Below the pieces are notes generated by a model. It was not told where the DNA came from. It saw only the letters and a list, made by a program, of their open reading frames with translations, and searched no databases. The translations under genes were made by a program, and so were the position numbers. Below are positions 34,277-43,600 of a DNA stretch of 64,000 nucleotides, piece by piece. The stretch is from DASSQJ01 sp963773655. Lineage in GTDB: Bacteria; Actinomycetota; Actinomycetes; Actinomycetales; Dermatophilaceae. The DNA lies in the NCBI GenBank assembly GCA_963773655.1, contig CAVZBX010000001.1:806001-870000 (forward strand), in the 5' to 3' direction. Each line of letters begins with the position of its first letter. Positions within the stretch are counted from its first letter, which is position 1.

Positions 34277-35134
34277 TCAGCGGGACGGACGGACCCCGGC
34301 TCGGTCCCTCGGTGGCGATGCCGTCGGCGCCGCGAACGTCACCGGCGCCTCGAAGGCGGCGCGGCGGGCGGCGCGCCGGAGGGCGCCGAGCACGGCCCGG
34401 CCGGTGACGGCGACGAGGGCGGCCGTCGTGACCGCGCGGCCGATGTCCCAGCCGAGGCTGGTGGCGAGGCCGAAGACGAGGAACCGGTGGAGGTTCTCCG
34501 CGACCGGGGCCCCCGCCACGAAGGAGAGGTCGCCGCCGAGACCGGTGGCGAACGGCCAGAACGACAGGTTGAGCAGGAGGCCGTAGGCGAGGCCCGCGAC
34601 CGCGCCGTAGCCGGCGAGGAGGGCCACCTCCCGCCGCCCCCGGGCCGTCGGGAGCAGGCCGGCGCCCCAGCCGACCCAGGCGGCGCCGAGCATCTGGAAG
34701 GGCAGCCAGGGCCCCACGCCGCCGGTGACGAGGGCCGACGCGAACAGCGTCACCGCCCCGAGCACGAAGCCGAAGCCGGCCCCGAACACCCGGCCGCCGA
34801 GGACGAGGAGGAAGAAGACCGTCTCGAGCCCGGCGGTGCCCGCCCCGAGCGGCCGCAGCGCCGCGCCCACCGCCGCGAGCACCCCGAGCATCGCCACCGC
34901 CTTGACGTCCATCCCGCCCTCGGACAGCTCGGCGAGGACGACGGCGAGGAGCAGCGGCAGGACCAGCGCGAAGACGAGTGGCGCGTCGGTGCCGTGGGCG
35001 AGCCCGGAGGACGGCGAGACGACGAGCGGCCAGCAGAAGGCGAGGAGGCCGGCGACGCTCACCAGGGTCACCGCCACGGTGGAGCGCGGCCGCATCCGCA
35101 CCGCGCGGAGCCGCCCGGAGGACGGCGCACTCAC
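34277..35134 (-). CDS. ECF transporter substrate-binding (S) component, probably for cobalamin
   Basis: 285 residues with six or more hydrophobic helices, an FFLLVLGGRVFGAGFGFVLG stretch and a WLPFQMLGAAWVGWGAGLLP stretch typical of ECF S components. GTG start overlaps the ATPase stop by 4 bp; last gene of the operon. The cobalamin riboswitch at the operon head indicates vitamin B12 or a precursor as substrate. Ligand assignment is by regulation, not by binding residues. Confidence 0.82.
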   Translation of the reverse strand: MSAPSSGRLRAVRMRPRSTVAVTLVSVAGLLAFCWPLVVSPSSGLAHGTDAPLVFALVLPLLLAVVLAELSEGGMDVKAVAMLGVLAAVGAALRPLGAGTAGLETVFFLLVLGGRVFGAGFGFVLGAVTLFASALVTGGVGPWLPFQMLGAAWVGWGAGLLPTARGRREVALLAGYGAVAGLAYGLLLNLSFWPFATGLGGDLSFVAGAPVAENLHRFLVFGLATSLGWDIGRAVTTAALVAVTGRAVLGALRRAARRAAFEAPVTFAAPTASPPRDRAGVRPSR

Positions 35135-36075
35135 GACCGCACCCCCTCGACGGCGGCGCGCACGTCAGCGACGGTCAGCCACGGTCCCGGCGAGAGGACC
35201 TTGGCGACCTGCGGCGCGAAGGCGGGGGAGGAGACGACGACCTCGGCCGTGGGGCCGTCGGCCACGACCTCCCCGGAGGCGAGGACGACGACGCGGCCGG
35301 CGCACTCGGCGACGAACTCGACGTCGTGGGTGGAGACGACGACCGACCGTCCGTGCACCGCCAGGTCGCGCAGCACCGCGGTGAGCGCGGCCTTCGCGGT
35401 GGGGTCCAGGCCGCGCGTGGGCTCGTCGAGCAGCACGACCGGCGGGTCGGCGGCGAGCTGGACGGCGAGGACGAGGGCGAGACGCTGTCCCTCGGAGAGG
35501 TCCCTCGGGTGGCGCTCGGCAGGCACCCCGGGTGCGAGCCGGCGCAGCAGCGCGGCGCAGGTGCCGGGCGCGGCACCGCTCTCCTCGTCGGCCCGGGCGC
35601 ACTCCGCCCCCACGCTGTCGAGGTAGAGCAGGTCGCCGGCCGTCTGGGGGACCAGGCCCACCCGGGCCCGGCGCTCGTCCGCGGGCAGGTCGGCGGTGCG
35701 TCTCCACCCGGTGCCGGACGGTACCTCGGCGCTGCCGCGGGAGAGCGTGCCGCTGCCCTGGACCGCCCAGAGCAGCGAGGACTTGCCGCTGCCGTTGCGG
35801 CCCATCAGGGCCGTCACCGCACCGGCGCGCAGGTCCAGGTCGACCCCGGCGACGGCGACGACGTCGCCCGGGTGCCGGACGACGACGTCCCGCGCCCTCA
35901 GGGCGACACCGGCCGCGCCCGCCGGTTGCGGCGTGCCGGGGAGCGGGCCGTCCGGGAGTCTGTGGCGCAGCCCACCGGCGGCCCGGCGCGCGTCGCGCAC
36001 CGACAACGGCAGCGGGGACCAGCCGGCCCACCGGCCGAGCTCCACGACCGGCGACACGACGTCGCTCGTCGTCAT
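35131..36075 (-). CDS. ECF transporter ATPase (second A component)
   Basis: 314 residues. A single ABC ATPase domain with Walker A GRNGSGKSS, a shortened signature DLSEGQRLAL (LSEGQ in place of LSGGQ), Walker B VVLLDEPT and the H-loop STHDVE. About 65 N-terminal residues precede the domain. ATG 36075 overlaps the first ATPase stop as ATGA. The two unequal ATPases should form the heterodimeric engine with the T component. Confidence 0.9.
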   Translation of the reverse strand: MTTSDVVSPVVELGRWAGWSPLPLSVRDARRAAGGLRHRLPDGPLPGTPQPAGAAGVALRARDVVVRHPGDVVAVAGVDLDLRAGAVTALMGRNGSGKSSLLWAVQGSGTLSRGSAEVPSGTGWRRTADLPADERRARVGLVPQTAGDLLYLDSVGAECARADEESGAAPGTCAALLRRLAPGVPAERHPRDLSEGQRLALVLAVQLAADPPVVLLDEPTRGLDPTAKAALTAVLRDLAVHGRSVVVSTHDVEFVAECAGRVVVLASGEVVADGPTAEVVVSSPAFAPQVAKVLSPGPWLTVADVRAAVEGVRS

Positions 36076-36773
36076 CGCCGCCGCGGGTCGGCGGCCGTGA
36101 CGAGCCCCTCCGGGCCCACGTGCACCACCCGGTCGGCGTGGTGGAGCACCCGCTCGACCCGGTGCTCCGCCACGACGACGGTGACGGCGAGGTCGTGCAC
36201 CAGCCGGGTGATCGTCGCGAGCACCTCCTCGGCCCCGGTGGGGTCGAGGGCCGAGGTGGGCTCGTCGAGGAGGATGACGCTCGGGTGCGCGGTGAGCACC
36301 GACCCGATCGCCACCCGTTGCTGCTGCCCGCCCGACAGCTCGCGCAGCGGGGCGTCGCGCAGCTCGGCGATGCCGAGCAGGTCGAGGGTCTCCTCGACCC
36401 GCTTGCGCATCGTCGCGGGCGGGAGGCCGAGCTGCTCCATCCCGTAGGCGAGCTCCTCCTCGACCGTGTCCGTGACGAAGCCGGCGAGGGGGTCCTGGCC
36501 GACGACCCCGACGACGTCGGCGAGGTCGCGCGGGCGGTGCCGGCGGGTGTCGCGCCCGTGGACGAGCACCCGGCCGTGGAGGGTGCCGCCCGTGAAGTGG
36601 GGCACCCGTCCGCACATCGCGCCGAGGAGGGTCGACTTGCCGGAGCCCGTGCGCCCCACGACGAGCGCCAGCTCGCCCTCCTCGACCGCCAGGTCGACGT
36701 CGCGGAGCACCGGGCCACCACCGTCGGGCAGCACGACGGTGACCCGCTCGAGGACGATCGCGTGCTCAGCCAC
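36072..36773 (-). CDS. ECF transporter ATPase (first A component)
   Basis: 233 residues. Walker A GRTGSGKST, Q-loop GVVGQDP, signature LSGGQQQRVA, Walker B VILLDEPT and H-loop VAEHR: a complete ABC ATPase. Starts with GTG 36773, overlapping the T gene by 8 bp, and ends in a 4-bp overlap with the second ATPase. Confidence 0.92.
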   Translation of the reverse strand: MAEHAIVLERVTVVLPDGGGPVLRDVDLAVEEGELALVVGRTGSGKSTLLGAMCGRVPHFTGGTLHGRVLVHGRDTRRHRPRDLADVVGVVGQDPLAGFVTDTVEEELAYGMEQLGLPPATMRKRVEETLDLLGIAELRDAPLRELSGGQQQRVAIGSVLTAHPSVILLDEPTSALDPTGAEEVLATITRLVHDLAVTVVVAEHRVERVLHHADRVVHVGPEGLVTAADPRRR

Positions 36774-37890
36774 GGGCCACCGCCGTGACGGCGCCGCGGG
36801 TCCGCCTGCGGTCCGCGGGGGGCGGCGGCGGAGGGGTGAGCACGGCGGGGAGGGCGGCGAGGAGCAGGCCGGCCACCGCGAGCAGGGGGAGGGCCGGAAC
36901 GGCGAGGGGCTGCAGTGGCATGAGCAGGACGTCGGGGTCGGTGCGCGAGAGCACCGTGAACGCCGCGGCCGCCGCGGACCCCGCGGCCAGGGTGCCCCAC
37001 TCGGGCGCGCGCCAGGGGTCGGGGCGGTAGGTCGTGCGGGTGGTCCGGCGGCCACCCAGCCACAGCCCGGCAGCGGAGAGCGTCAGCCCGGCGAGCAGGG
37101 CCGGCGTACCCAGGAGTGCGGGGGTGCTCGCGTCGAGGACGCCGTACAGCCCGACCGCGCTCGCGAGCAGGCCGGTCAGCGTGAGGGCGGCGGTCGCGTG
37201 CCGCTGCGCGGCCGTGGCCCCGCCGGCGCGGCCGTAGCCGCGGGAGTCCATCGCCGCGGCGAGGACGAGGGACCGCTCGAGGGTGTCCTCGAGGACCGGC
37301 AGGGCGACGGCCGGCACGGCGCGCAGCCCGCGGGCGGTGTCGCCGCGCAGCCGCCGTGCCCGCCGCACCCGCTGCACCGACTCGGCCAGCTGCGGGGCCA
37401 CGGACACCGAGACGACGACCGCGGCCCCGATCTCGTGCAGCGCCCCGGGAAGGGCCCGCAGCAGCCGCTTGGGGTTGGCGAGCGCGTTGGCCGCGCCGAT
37501 GCACGCGATGACGACCGCGAGCCGCAGGCCCTGGACCACCGCGCCGAGCAGGCCCTCGAGGTAGACCGTGCCGCCGAGCTGGATGCCGGCGGCCCACCCG
37601 GGCAGGGTCACCTCCGGCAGGGGGAGGACGACGACGGTGCCGACCTTGAGCCCGACGAGGACGTGCAGGACGACGCGGAGCGCGATGATGGCGGCACCGA
37701 GCCACAGGTACAGCCGGAACGCCCGCGCCCACGGCGAGCTGCCCCGCCGGGCGGAGACGACCAGCCCGGCGACCGCGAGCGTGAGCAGCAGCAGCAGCGG
37801 GTTCGTCGTCTGGCTCGCCGCCACGGCGAGCCCGAGCGCCCACCCCCACCAGGCCGCGGGGTGCAGGGCGCGGGGGAGGAGGCGGCTCAT
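36766..37890 (-). CDS. ECF transporter transmembrane (T) component
   Basis: 374 residues with several long hydrophobic helices. It carries the two cytoplasmic coupling motifs of EcfT proteins: ANPKRLLRALP near residue 137 and AMDSRGYGR (the Ala-Arg-Gly-type motif) near 214. It couples ATP hydrolysis to toppling of the S component. The C-terminus has a proline run. ATG 37890 is 10 bp after the DUF4430 gene. Confidence 0.88.
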   Translation of the reverse strand: MSRLLPRALHPAAWWGWALGLAVAASQTTNPLLLLLTLAVAGLVVSARRGSSPWARAFRLYLWLGAAIIALRVVLHVLVGLKVGTVVVLPLPEVTLPGWAAGIQLGGTVYLEGLLGAVVQGLRLAVVIACIGAANALANPKRLLRALPGALHEIGAAVVVSVSVAPQLAESVQRVRRARRLRGDTARGLRAVPAVALPVLEDTLERSLVLAAAMDSRGYGRAGGATAAQRHATAALTLTGLLASAVGLYGVLDASTPALLGTPALLAGLTLSAAGLWLGGRRTTRTTYRPDPWRAPEWGTLAAGSAAAAAFTVLSRTDPDVLLMPLQPLAVPALPLLAVAGLLLAALPAVLTPPPPPPADRRRTRGAVTAVARG

Positions 37891-37900
37891 CGTGGGCCCG

Positions 37901-38773
37901 TCACGGTGACCTGCGCCTCCAGGCGAACCATCCGGCTCCGCCTCCGAGGAGGGCGAGCAGCCCACCGGCGACGAGCAGGGTGCGTCCGCCGCCGGAGCCG
38001 TCGGCCGAGGTCGGCAGGGCGGCCAGCGCCGTCGGCGAGGCGGAGCCCGGCCCCGGGGCCGCGGCGGAGGGGTCCCCGCTGTCCGGCGAGGCGCTCGTGG
38101 CCGGCGCGCCCGACCGGGACCGGCTGGGCTCCGGGGAGCGGGTGACCGGCGCCCGGCCCGCCGCCTCCGTGGTGCTCGTCCCGGTGCCGGGCGTCGCGGT
38201 GCGGGCGGTCGACGTCGTCGATCCCGGGCCGCTCGTCGGCCGGGGTGCCGCCGTGGTGGGCTCCGGGGCGGCCGTGGGCGGCTTCGGCGCGGCCGTGGTG
38301 GGCTTCGGCGCGGCCGTCGTGGCCGGTGAGGGGGGTGCGGTCCGGGGCTGCTGGCCGGAGCCGAACCGGAAGCCGATGACGCTGCCCGCCGCGGGGTCGT
38401 AGCTGCCGGCGCCCTGCGAGCTGTAGGCCCACGAGCCACCGGACGAGGCGTGGAAGAAGGCCCAGTAGGCGCTCCCCGGCGGCGTGCGGACACAGGGGTC
38501 GGAGGCGGGGAACCCGTCGATCCGGCAGACGAAGCCCGGCTGGGTCTGCACCTCGGTGACGGCGGCGACGGAGCGCAGCGCGTCCAGGGCCGAGGCCGGG
38601 TCGCCACCGGCGCACCGGGTGGAGATCGACGAGCCGGTGTCGATGACGACGGTGACGCCGGAGGTGCCCGTGCACGCCGCTGCCGCCGCCGGCGCTGCCC
38701 CGGCGGCCAGCCCGGCCCACACCAGAGCGACTGCCCCGGCGGCACCGAGGAGTCGCGAGCTCAGGCGGGCCAT
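37901..38773 (-). CDS. cell-surface DUF4430 (transcobalamin C-terminal-like) protein
   Basis: 290 residues. Signal peptide (cut near AAPAAAA), then one small DUF4430 domain (about 33-135) with four cysteines and the aromatic PGSAYWAFFHASSGGSWAY segment, a long Pro/Thr/Ser stalk (about 140-255) and a C-terminal helix followed by WRRRSP. DUF4430 is the fold of the C-terminal domain of animal transcobalamin and intrinsic factor. The stalk and helix would display it on the outside of the membrane, beside the barrel protein encoded immediately upstream (stop and start share one base, TGATG). Confidence 0.85.
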   Translation of the reverse strand: MARLSSRLLGAAGAVALVWAGLAAGAAPAAAAACTGTSGVTVVIDTGSSISTRCAGGDPASALDALRSVAAVTEVQTQPGFVCRIDGFPASDPCVRTPPGSAYWAFFHASSGGSWAYSSQGAGSYDPAAGSVIGFRFGSGQQPRTAPPSPATTAAPKPTTAAPKPPTAAPEPTTAAPRPTSGPGSTTSTARTATPGTGTSTTEAAGRAPVTRSPEPSRSRSGAPATSASPDSGDPSAAAPGPGSASPTALAALPTSADGSGGGRTLLVAGGLLALLGGGAGWFAWRRRSP

Positions 38774-40167
38774 CAGGCGTGCGCCCCCCGCCGGCGGGAG
38801 GCCCAGAGGGCGAGGGCGCCGAGGACGACGAGCGCGAGCCCGCTGAGGACCGGCAGGAGCACGTCCGAGCCGGTCTGCGCCAGAGCGGCGGGACCGCTGA
38901 CCGCCGCCGCGGCCGAGCCGACCGTCGCGGCAGCGGACGGCGTCGGGTCGGCGCCCGACCCGCCGGCGCCTGCGGCCGCCGTGGTCGTGGACGGCGGCGC
39001 GGATGTCGCCGGAGCGGCGCTCGAGGTCGACCCCGACCCGGACGTCGGCGTGGTCGTCGTCGACGGGGACGGGGACGTGGTCGTCGGGGTCGTGCACCCG
39101 AACTCGGGGAGGCCGGTCGCGGCCCCGGCCGACGTCACCGAGAGCAGCGAGCCACCCGCGAGGGCGAGCGCCGCCTGGGGGGTGGCCCGCAGGTCGCTGT
39201 CCCGCACCGTCGTCGTGGAGCGGGTGCCGTCGGTGTAGGCGATACCCCAGCGCAGCACCTCGGCGGCGGTGCAGTCGTACTGGAGCGACGCCAGGAAGGC
39301 CTGCCCCGCGGCCGCAGCCGTGGCGCGGCCGCCGGCGAGGAAGGCCTGCACCGCGACCGCCGTCGTGTTCGCGTTCTCCCCGACGCCGTCCCCGGCGACG
39401 CCGCCCGCGGGGGACTGCAGGGTTGCGAGGTGGTCGAGAGCGGCGCCGGCCTCGGCGGTCGCGCCCACCTGGAGCAGGGCCTGGGCGGCGAACGCGGTGG
39501 CGTCCGGGTCGCTGGTGCAGTCGGCTGCTGCGGGGTCGCCCCGGAAGCCCCCGTCGGGACACTGCTGGGCGAGGAGGAAGCTGGTCGCCTCGGCAGGGGC
39601 GGGGGAGCCGGCCCGGCCCAGCGCGATGATCGCCAGCGACTGGCCGATGGTGTTCGAGTAGTCGCCGTACGCCGAGCTGTCGGAGTACCGCCCCGGCTCG
39701 ACGGTGCCGAGCAGCGCCCCGAGCTCGGTGACGAGGTCCACGCCACCGAACGAGGTCGGCTCCGCGCCGTGGGCGGCGACCGCGAGGAGGGTCTTGGCGA
39801 CGGGGCCGGCGTACCGCTCGGTGCCGGCGCCGATGTAGTTGTCCGCGTCGGCGCCCCCCACGTTCGCCGCGAGGTAGGCCATCGCGGCGTCGGACGTGTC
39901 GCGCCCCACGCCGGCGCCGTCGAGGGCCAGGACGGCGTCGACGGTGTTGCCACCGTCGAACCAGTCGCCGCCCGGGTAGTCGTGGTGGTCGCCGTCAACG
40001 AGGGTGGCGGCGATGAAGGAGCCGGCGAGCCCGGCCCGCTCGGTGTTGGTGGTGGGGGCGTCCGCTGCGGCGGCGGGGGTGATCAGGCCGGGCGCGACGA
40101 CGAGCGCGGCGCCGGCGGCCAGGGTGGTGACGGCCCGGGCGAGCAGCCCGGAACGGGTGGTGGACAT
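38773..40167 (-). CDS. surface alpha/alpha-barrel protein resembling transcobalamin N-terminal domain, LAxTG-anchored
   Basis: 464 residues. Signal peptide (cut near PAAAA, residue 35), then repeated helical-hairpin motifs (QCPDGGFRGD, LQSPAGGVAG, and similar) of the prenyltransferase/squalene-cyclase-like alpha6/alpha6 barrel. A Thr/Ser/Pro stalk follows, then a C-terminal LAQTG, a hydrophobic helix and RRRGAHA: a class-E-type sortase signal. The same barrel fold forms the N-terminal half of transcobalamin. With the DUF4430 protein downstream and the cobalamin riboswitch upstream, I infer an extracellular B12-binding protein, not a terpene enzyme; no DXDD cyclase motif is seen. Confidence 0.8.
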   Translation of the reverse strand: MSTTRSGLLARAVTTLAAGAALVVAPGLITPAAAADAPTTNTERAGLAGSFIAATLVDGDHHDYPGGDWFDGGNTVDAVLALDGAGVGRDTSDAAMAYLAANVGGADADNYIGAGTERYAGPVAKTLLAVAAHGAEPTSFGGVDLVTELGALLGTVEPGRYSDSSAYGDYSNTIGQSLAIIALGRAGSPAPAEATSFLLAQQCPDGGFRGDPAAADCTSDPDATAFAAQALLQVGATAEAGAALDHLATLQSPAGGVAGDGVGENANTTAVAVQAFLAGGRATAAAAGQAFLASLQYDCTAAEVLRWGIAYTDGTRSTTTVRDSDLRATPQAALALAGGSLLSVTSAGAATGLPEFGCTTPTTTSPSPSTTTTPTSGSGSTSSAAPATSAPPSTTTAAAGAGGSGADPTPSAAATVGSAAAAVSGPAALAQTGSDVLLPVLSGLALVVLGALALWASRRRGAHA

Positions 40168-40212
40168 CGGGTCCCTCTCTGCAGCGGTTCATGGGAAGGA
40201 CCCGAACCGCCG

Positions 40213-40235
40213 GGAGCCCGGCGCACTCGGGCTCC
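40213..40235 (-). promoter_or_regulatory. hairpin between B12 riboswitch and operon start
   Basis: 8-bp inverted repeat (40213-40220 with 40228-40235, ggagcccg/cgggctcc) with a 7-nt loop between the riboswitch core and the first ATG. It could be the expression platform, either terminator or ribosome-site mask. Confidence 0.45.
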
Positions 40236-40261
40236 GTCCCGCGTTCCTCGACGGTGTGTGG

Positions 40262-40400
40262 AGCCGCTCGCGCCTGACGGGCATTCCGACTCGCCGCGAC
40301 CCGGGGTCGCGACCTACGGCTGCGGGACAGTGCCGGACTTCGACCGGCTTCCCCCGACAGGTGCGTGTGGGTGCCGCCCTGCCGGGCGACGCCGCGACTC
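40262..40400 (-). ncRNA. cobalamin riboswitch
   Basis: On the minus strand the leader holds, in order, the core GGGAAGCCGG...GAAGTCCGGC, ACTGTCCCGC, GCCGTAG (about 40355 down to 40314) and a B12-box-like GTCGGAATGCCCGTCAG (about 40290-40274). These are the hallmark conserved segments of AdoCbl riboswitches. It lies 95 bp before the surface-protein gene and should repress the six-gene uptake operon when cobalamin is plentiful. Outer borders are estimates. Confidence 0.9.
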
Positions 40401-40429
40401 TACTCCTCGGCTCAGCCGGTCGGAACCAC

Positions 40430-40675
40430 GGCGGAGGCGCCGTTATCATCGTCACCACAGGCGCTCGAGCCGTCATCAGCGGCGAGCCTCCGGAAGAACG
40501 GGACGACCTGCGCGTCGTCCTCACTAGACCCGGACGTCGGGGTCACGTCACGACCTGGTGCAAGAGCGGCCGTCCCCCGGGACGGCAAGCGAGGTGGTAC
40601 CGCGGTGGTCCCCCGGTCACGAGCCGGACCCGTCGTCCTCGTCGACCCGAGCAGACGACCCCGCCAGGAGCACCC
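40430..40675 (+). ncRNA. T-box leader (tRNA-Ile sensing) of ileS
   Basis: A short Stem I is formed by ggaggc (40433-40438) and gcctcc (40486-40491), enclosing atcatc, which supplies an AUC isoleucine specifier. The T-box motif cgaggtggtaccgcg lies at 40590-40604, with pairing GC-rich arms on both sides and the aggag ribosome site of ileS near 40667. The ultrashort Stem I and the lack of a terminator with a U-run fit the translational T-boxes known for actinobacterial ileS genes. Uncharged tRNA-Ile should free the ribosome site. Confidence 0.88.
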
Positions 40676-40678
40676 GTC

Positions 40679-43600
40679 ATGACGTATCCGAAGGTGTCCA
40701 CCACCGGTGAGCACACCGGCGCCGCGTTCGGCGTCCCGGCGAGCCCCCGCTTCCCGCAGGTCGAGGAGGCCGTGCTCGCGCACTGGGCCGCCGACGACAC
40801 CTTCCGGGCGTCGGTCGAGCACCGGCCGGCCGGCGAGGAGGGCGCCAACGAGTTCGTCTTCTACGACGGCCCGCCCTTCGCCAACGGCCTGCCCCACTAC
40901 GGGCACCTCCTCACCGGCTACGTCAAGGACGTCGTGCCGCGCTACGAGACGATGCGCGGCCGCCGGGTGGAGCGGCGCTTCGGGTGGGACACCCACGGCC
41001 TGCCGGCCGAGCTCGAGGCGATGAGCCAGCTCGGGATCAAGACCAAGGAGGAGATCCTCGAGCTGGGGATCGAGACCTTCAACGCCAAGTGCCGCGACTC
41101 GGTGATGAAGTACACCGACGAGTGGCGCGACTACGTCACCCGCCAGGCCCGCTGGGTCGACTTCGACAACGACTACAAGACCCTGAACAGCACGTTCATG
41201 GAGTCCGTCCTCTGGGCGTTCAAGACCCTCTACGACAAGGGGCTGGTCTACGAGGGCTTCCGCTGCCTGCCGTACTGCTGGAACGACCAGACGCCGCTGT
41301 CCAACCACGAGCTGCGCATGGACGAGGAGGTGTACAAGAACCGGCAGGACCCCGCGGTCACCGTCGGCTACCGGCTGGAGACCGGCGAGCTGGCGCTGGT
41401 GTGGACCACCACCCCGTGGACGCTCCCGAGCAACCTCGCGATGGCCGTGGGCGAGGACATCGACTACGTCGTCGTCGAGTCCGACGGTCCCACCGGGAGC
41501 ACCGAGCGCTACGTCCTCGCCGAGGCGCGCCTGGCCGCCTACGCCCGGGAGCTGGGGGAGGACGTCGCCGACCGCGTCGTCGCCCGGATGAAGGGCACCG
41601 AGCTCCTCGGGCGCTCCTACACCCCCCCGTTCTCCTACTACCTCGGCCACGGGAAGTCGCACGTCGTCCTGCCGGCGGACTACGTGACCACCGAGGACGG
41701 CACCGGCATCGTCCACATCGCGCCGGCCTTCGGTGAGGAGGACAAGCAGCTCACCGACCAGTTCGGCATCCGGCCCGTCGTGCCCGTCGCGGCGGACGGC
41801 CGGTTCACCTTCCCGGTCGCCGACTACGAAGGCCTCCACGTCTTCGACGCCAACCCGCTCGTCATCGAGCACCTCAAGGCCGCGACCCGCGGCGAGGGCG
41901 ACCGCGGCTCGGTGACCGACGGCACCGTCCTCGTCCGCCGGGAGACCTACGACCACAGCTACCCGCACTGCTGGCGCTGCCGCCAGCCGCTCATCTACAT
42001 GGCGGTCTCGTCGTGGTTCGTCGAGGTGACCAGGTTCAAGGACCGGATGGTCGAGCTCAACCAGCAGATCACCTGGGTGCCGGAGCACGTCAAGGACGGG
42101 CAGTTCGGGAAGTGGCTGGAGAACGCCCGCGACTGGTCGATCTCGCGGAACCGGTTCTGGGGCAGCCCGATCCCGGTGTGGAAGTCGGACGACCCCGAGT
42201 ACCCGCGCGTCGACGTCTACGGGTCCTTCGAGGAGCTCGAGCGCGACTTCGGCCGGCTGCCACGCAACGAGAGGGGCGAGCCGGACCTGCACCGGCCCTT
42301 CGTCGACCACCTGACCCGACCGAACCCCGACGACCCGACGGGGAACTCGACGATGCGGCGGGTCGAGGACGTCCTCGACGTCTGGTTCGACTCCGGCTCG
42401 ATGAGCTTCGCCCAGGTCCACTACCCGTTCGAGGACGCCGAGTGGTTCGAGCACCACTTCCCCGGCGACTTCATCGTCGAGTACATCGGCCAGACCCGCG
42501 GCTGGTTCTACACGCTGCACGTCCTCGCCACGGCGCTCTTCGACCGTCCGGCCTTCTCGTCCTGCGTCAGCCACGGCATCGTCCTCGGGAGCGACGGCCA
42601 GAAGATGAGCAAGTCGCTGAGGAACTACCCCGACGTCACCGAGGTGTTCGACCGCGACGGCGCCGACGCGATGCGCTGGTTCCTCATGTCCAGCGGGATC
42701 CTTCGCGGCAGCAACCTCGTCGTCACCGAGGAGGGCATCCGCGAGGGCGTGCGGCAGGTCATCATCCCGCTGTGGAGCAGCTGGTACTTCTTCAGCCTCT
42801 ACGCCAACGCGATGCACGGGGGAGCCGGCTACGACGCCTGCGCGTCGACGGCGTCCACCGACCCGCTCGACCGGTACCTCCTCGCCAAGCTCCACGACCT
42901 CGTCGTCACGGTCACCTCGCAGATGGACGCCTACGACATCCCGGGGGCGAGCGAGTCGGTGCGTGCGTTCGTCGACGTGCTGACGAACTGGTACATCCGG
43001 CGTTCGCGGGAGCGCTTCTGGGACACCGGGTCCGGGGACTCGTCGGTCGCGGAGGCGGCGTTCGACACCCTCTTCACGACGCTCGAGGTGCTCACCCGGC
43101 TGGCCGCCCCGCTGCTCCCGCTCGTGTCCGAGGAGGTGTGGCGGGGCCTGACCGGGGGCCGCTCGGTGCACCTCGCCGACTGGCCGTCTGCCGATGACCT
43201 GCCGGCCGATCCCGGCCTCGTCGCCGCGATGGACCAGGTGCGCTCGGTCTGCTCCACCGGCTCCTCCCTCCGCAAGGCCGAGGGGCTGCGGGTGCGGCTG
43301 CCGCTGGCCTCGATGACGGTCGTCACCGCCGACCCCGACGGCCTGGCGCCGTTCGCCGGCATCGTGGCCGACGAGCTCAACGTCAAGACCGTCTCGGTGC
43401 AGGGGGTGGCCGACGCGCACCAGTCCGACTTCGGCATCACCCAGCAGCTGACCGTCAACGCCCGGGCCGCCGGCCCGCGCCTCGGCAGGGACGTCCAGGC
43501 GGCGATCCGTGGCTCGAAGACCGGTGACTGGTCGGTGGCCGACGACGGCACCGTCACCGCGGGCGGGCTGGCGCTTCTCGAGGGGGAGTACGCCCTCGAG

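Noticed and set aside
38773..40167. Terpene cyclase / prenyltransferase
   Set aside because: Barrel repeats match the fold, but there is a signal peptide, a wall anchor and no cyclase DXDD motif, and the gene is under a B12 riboswitch.
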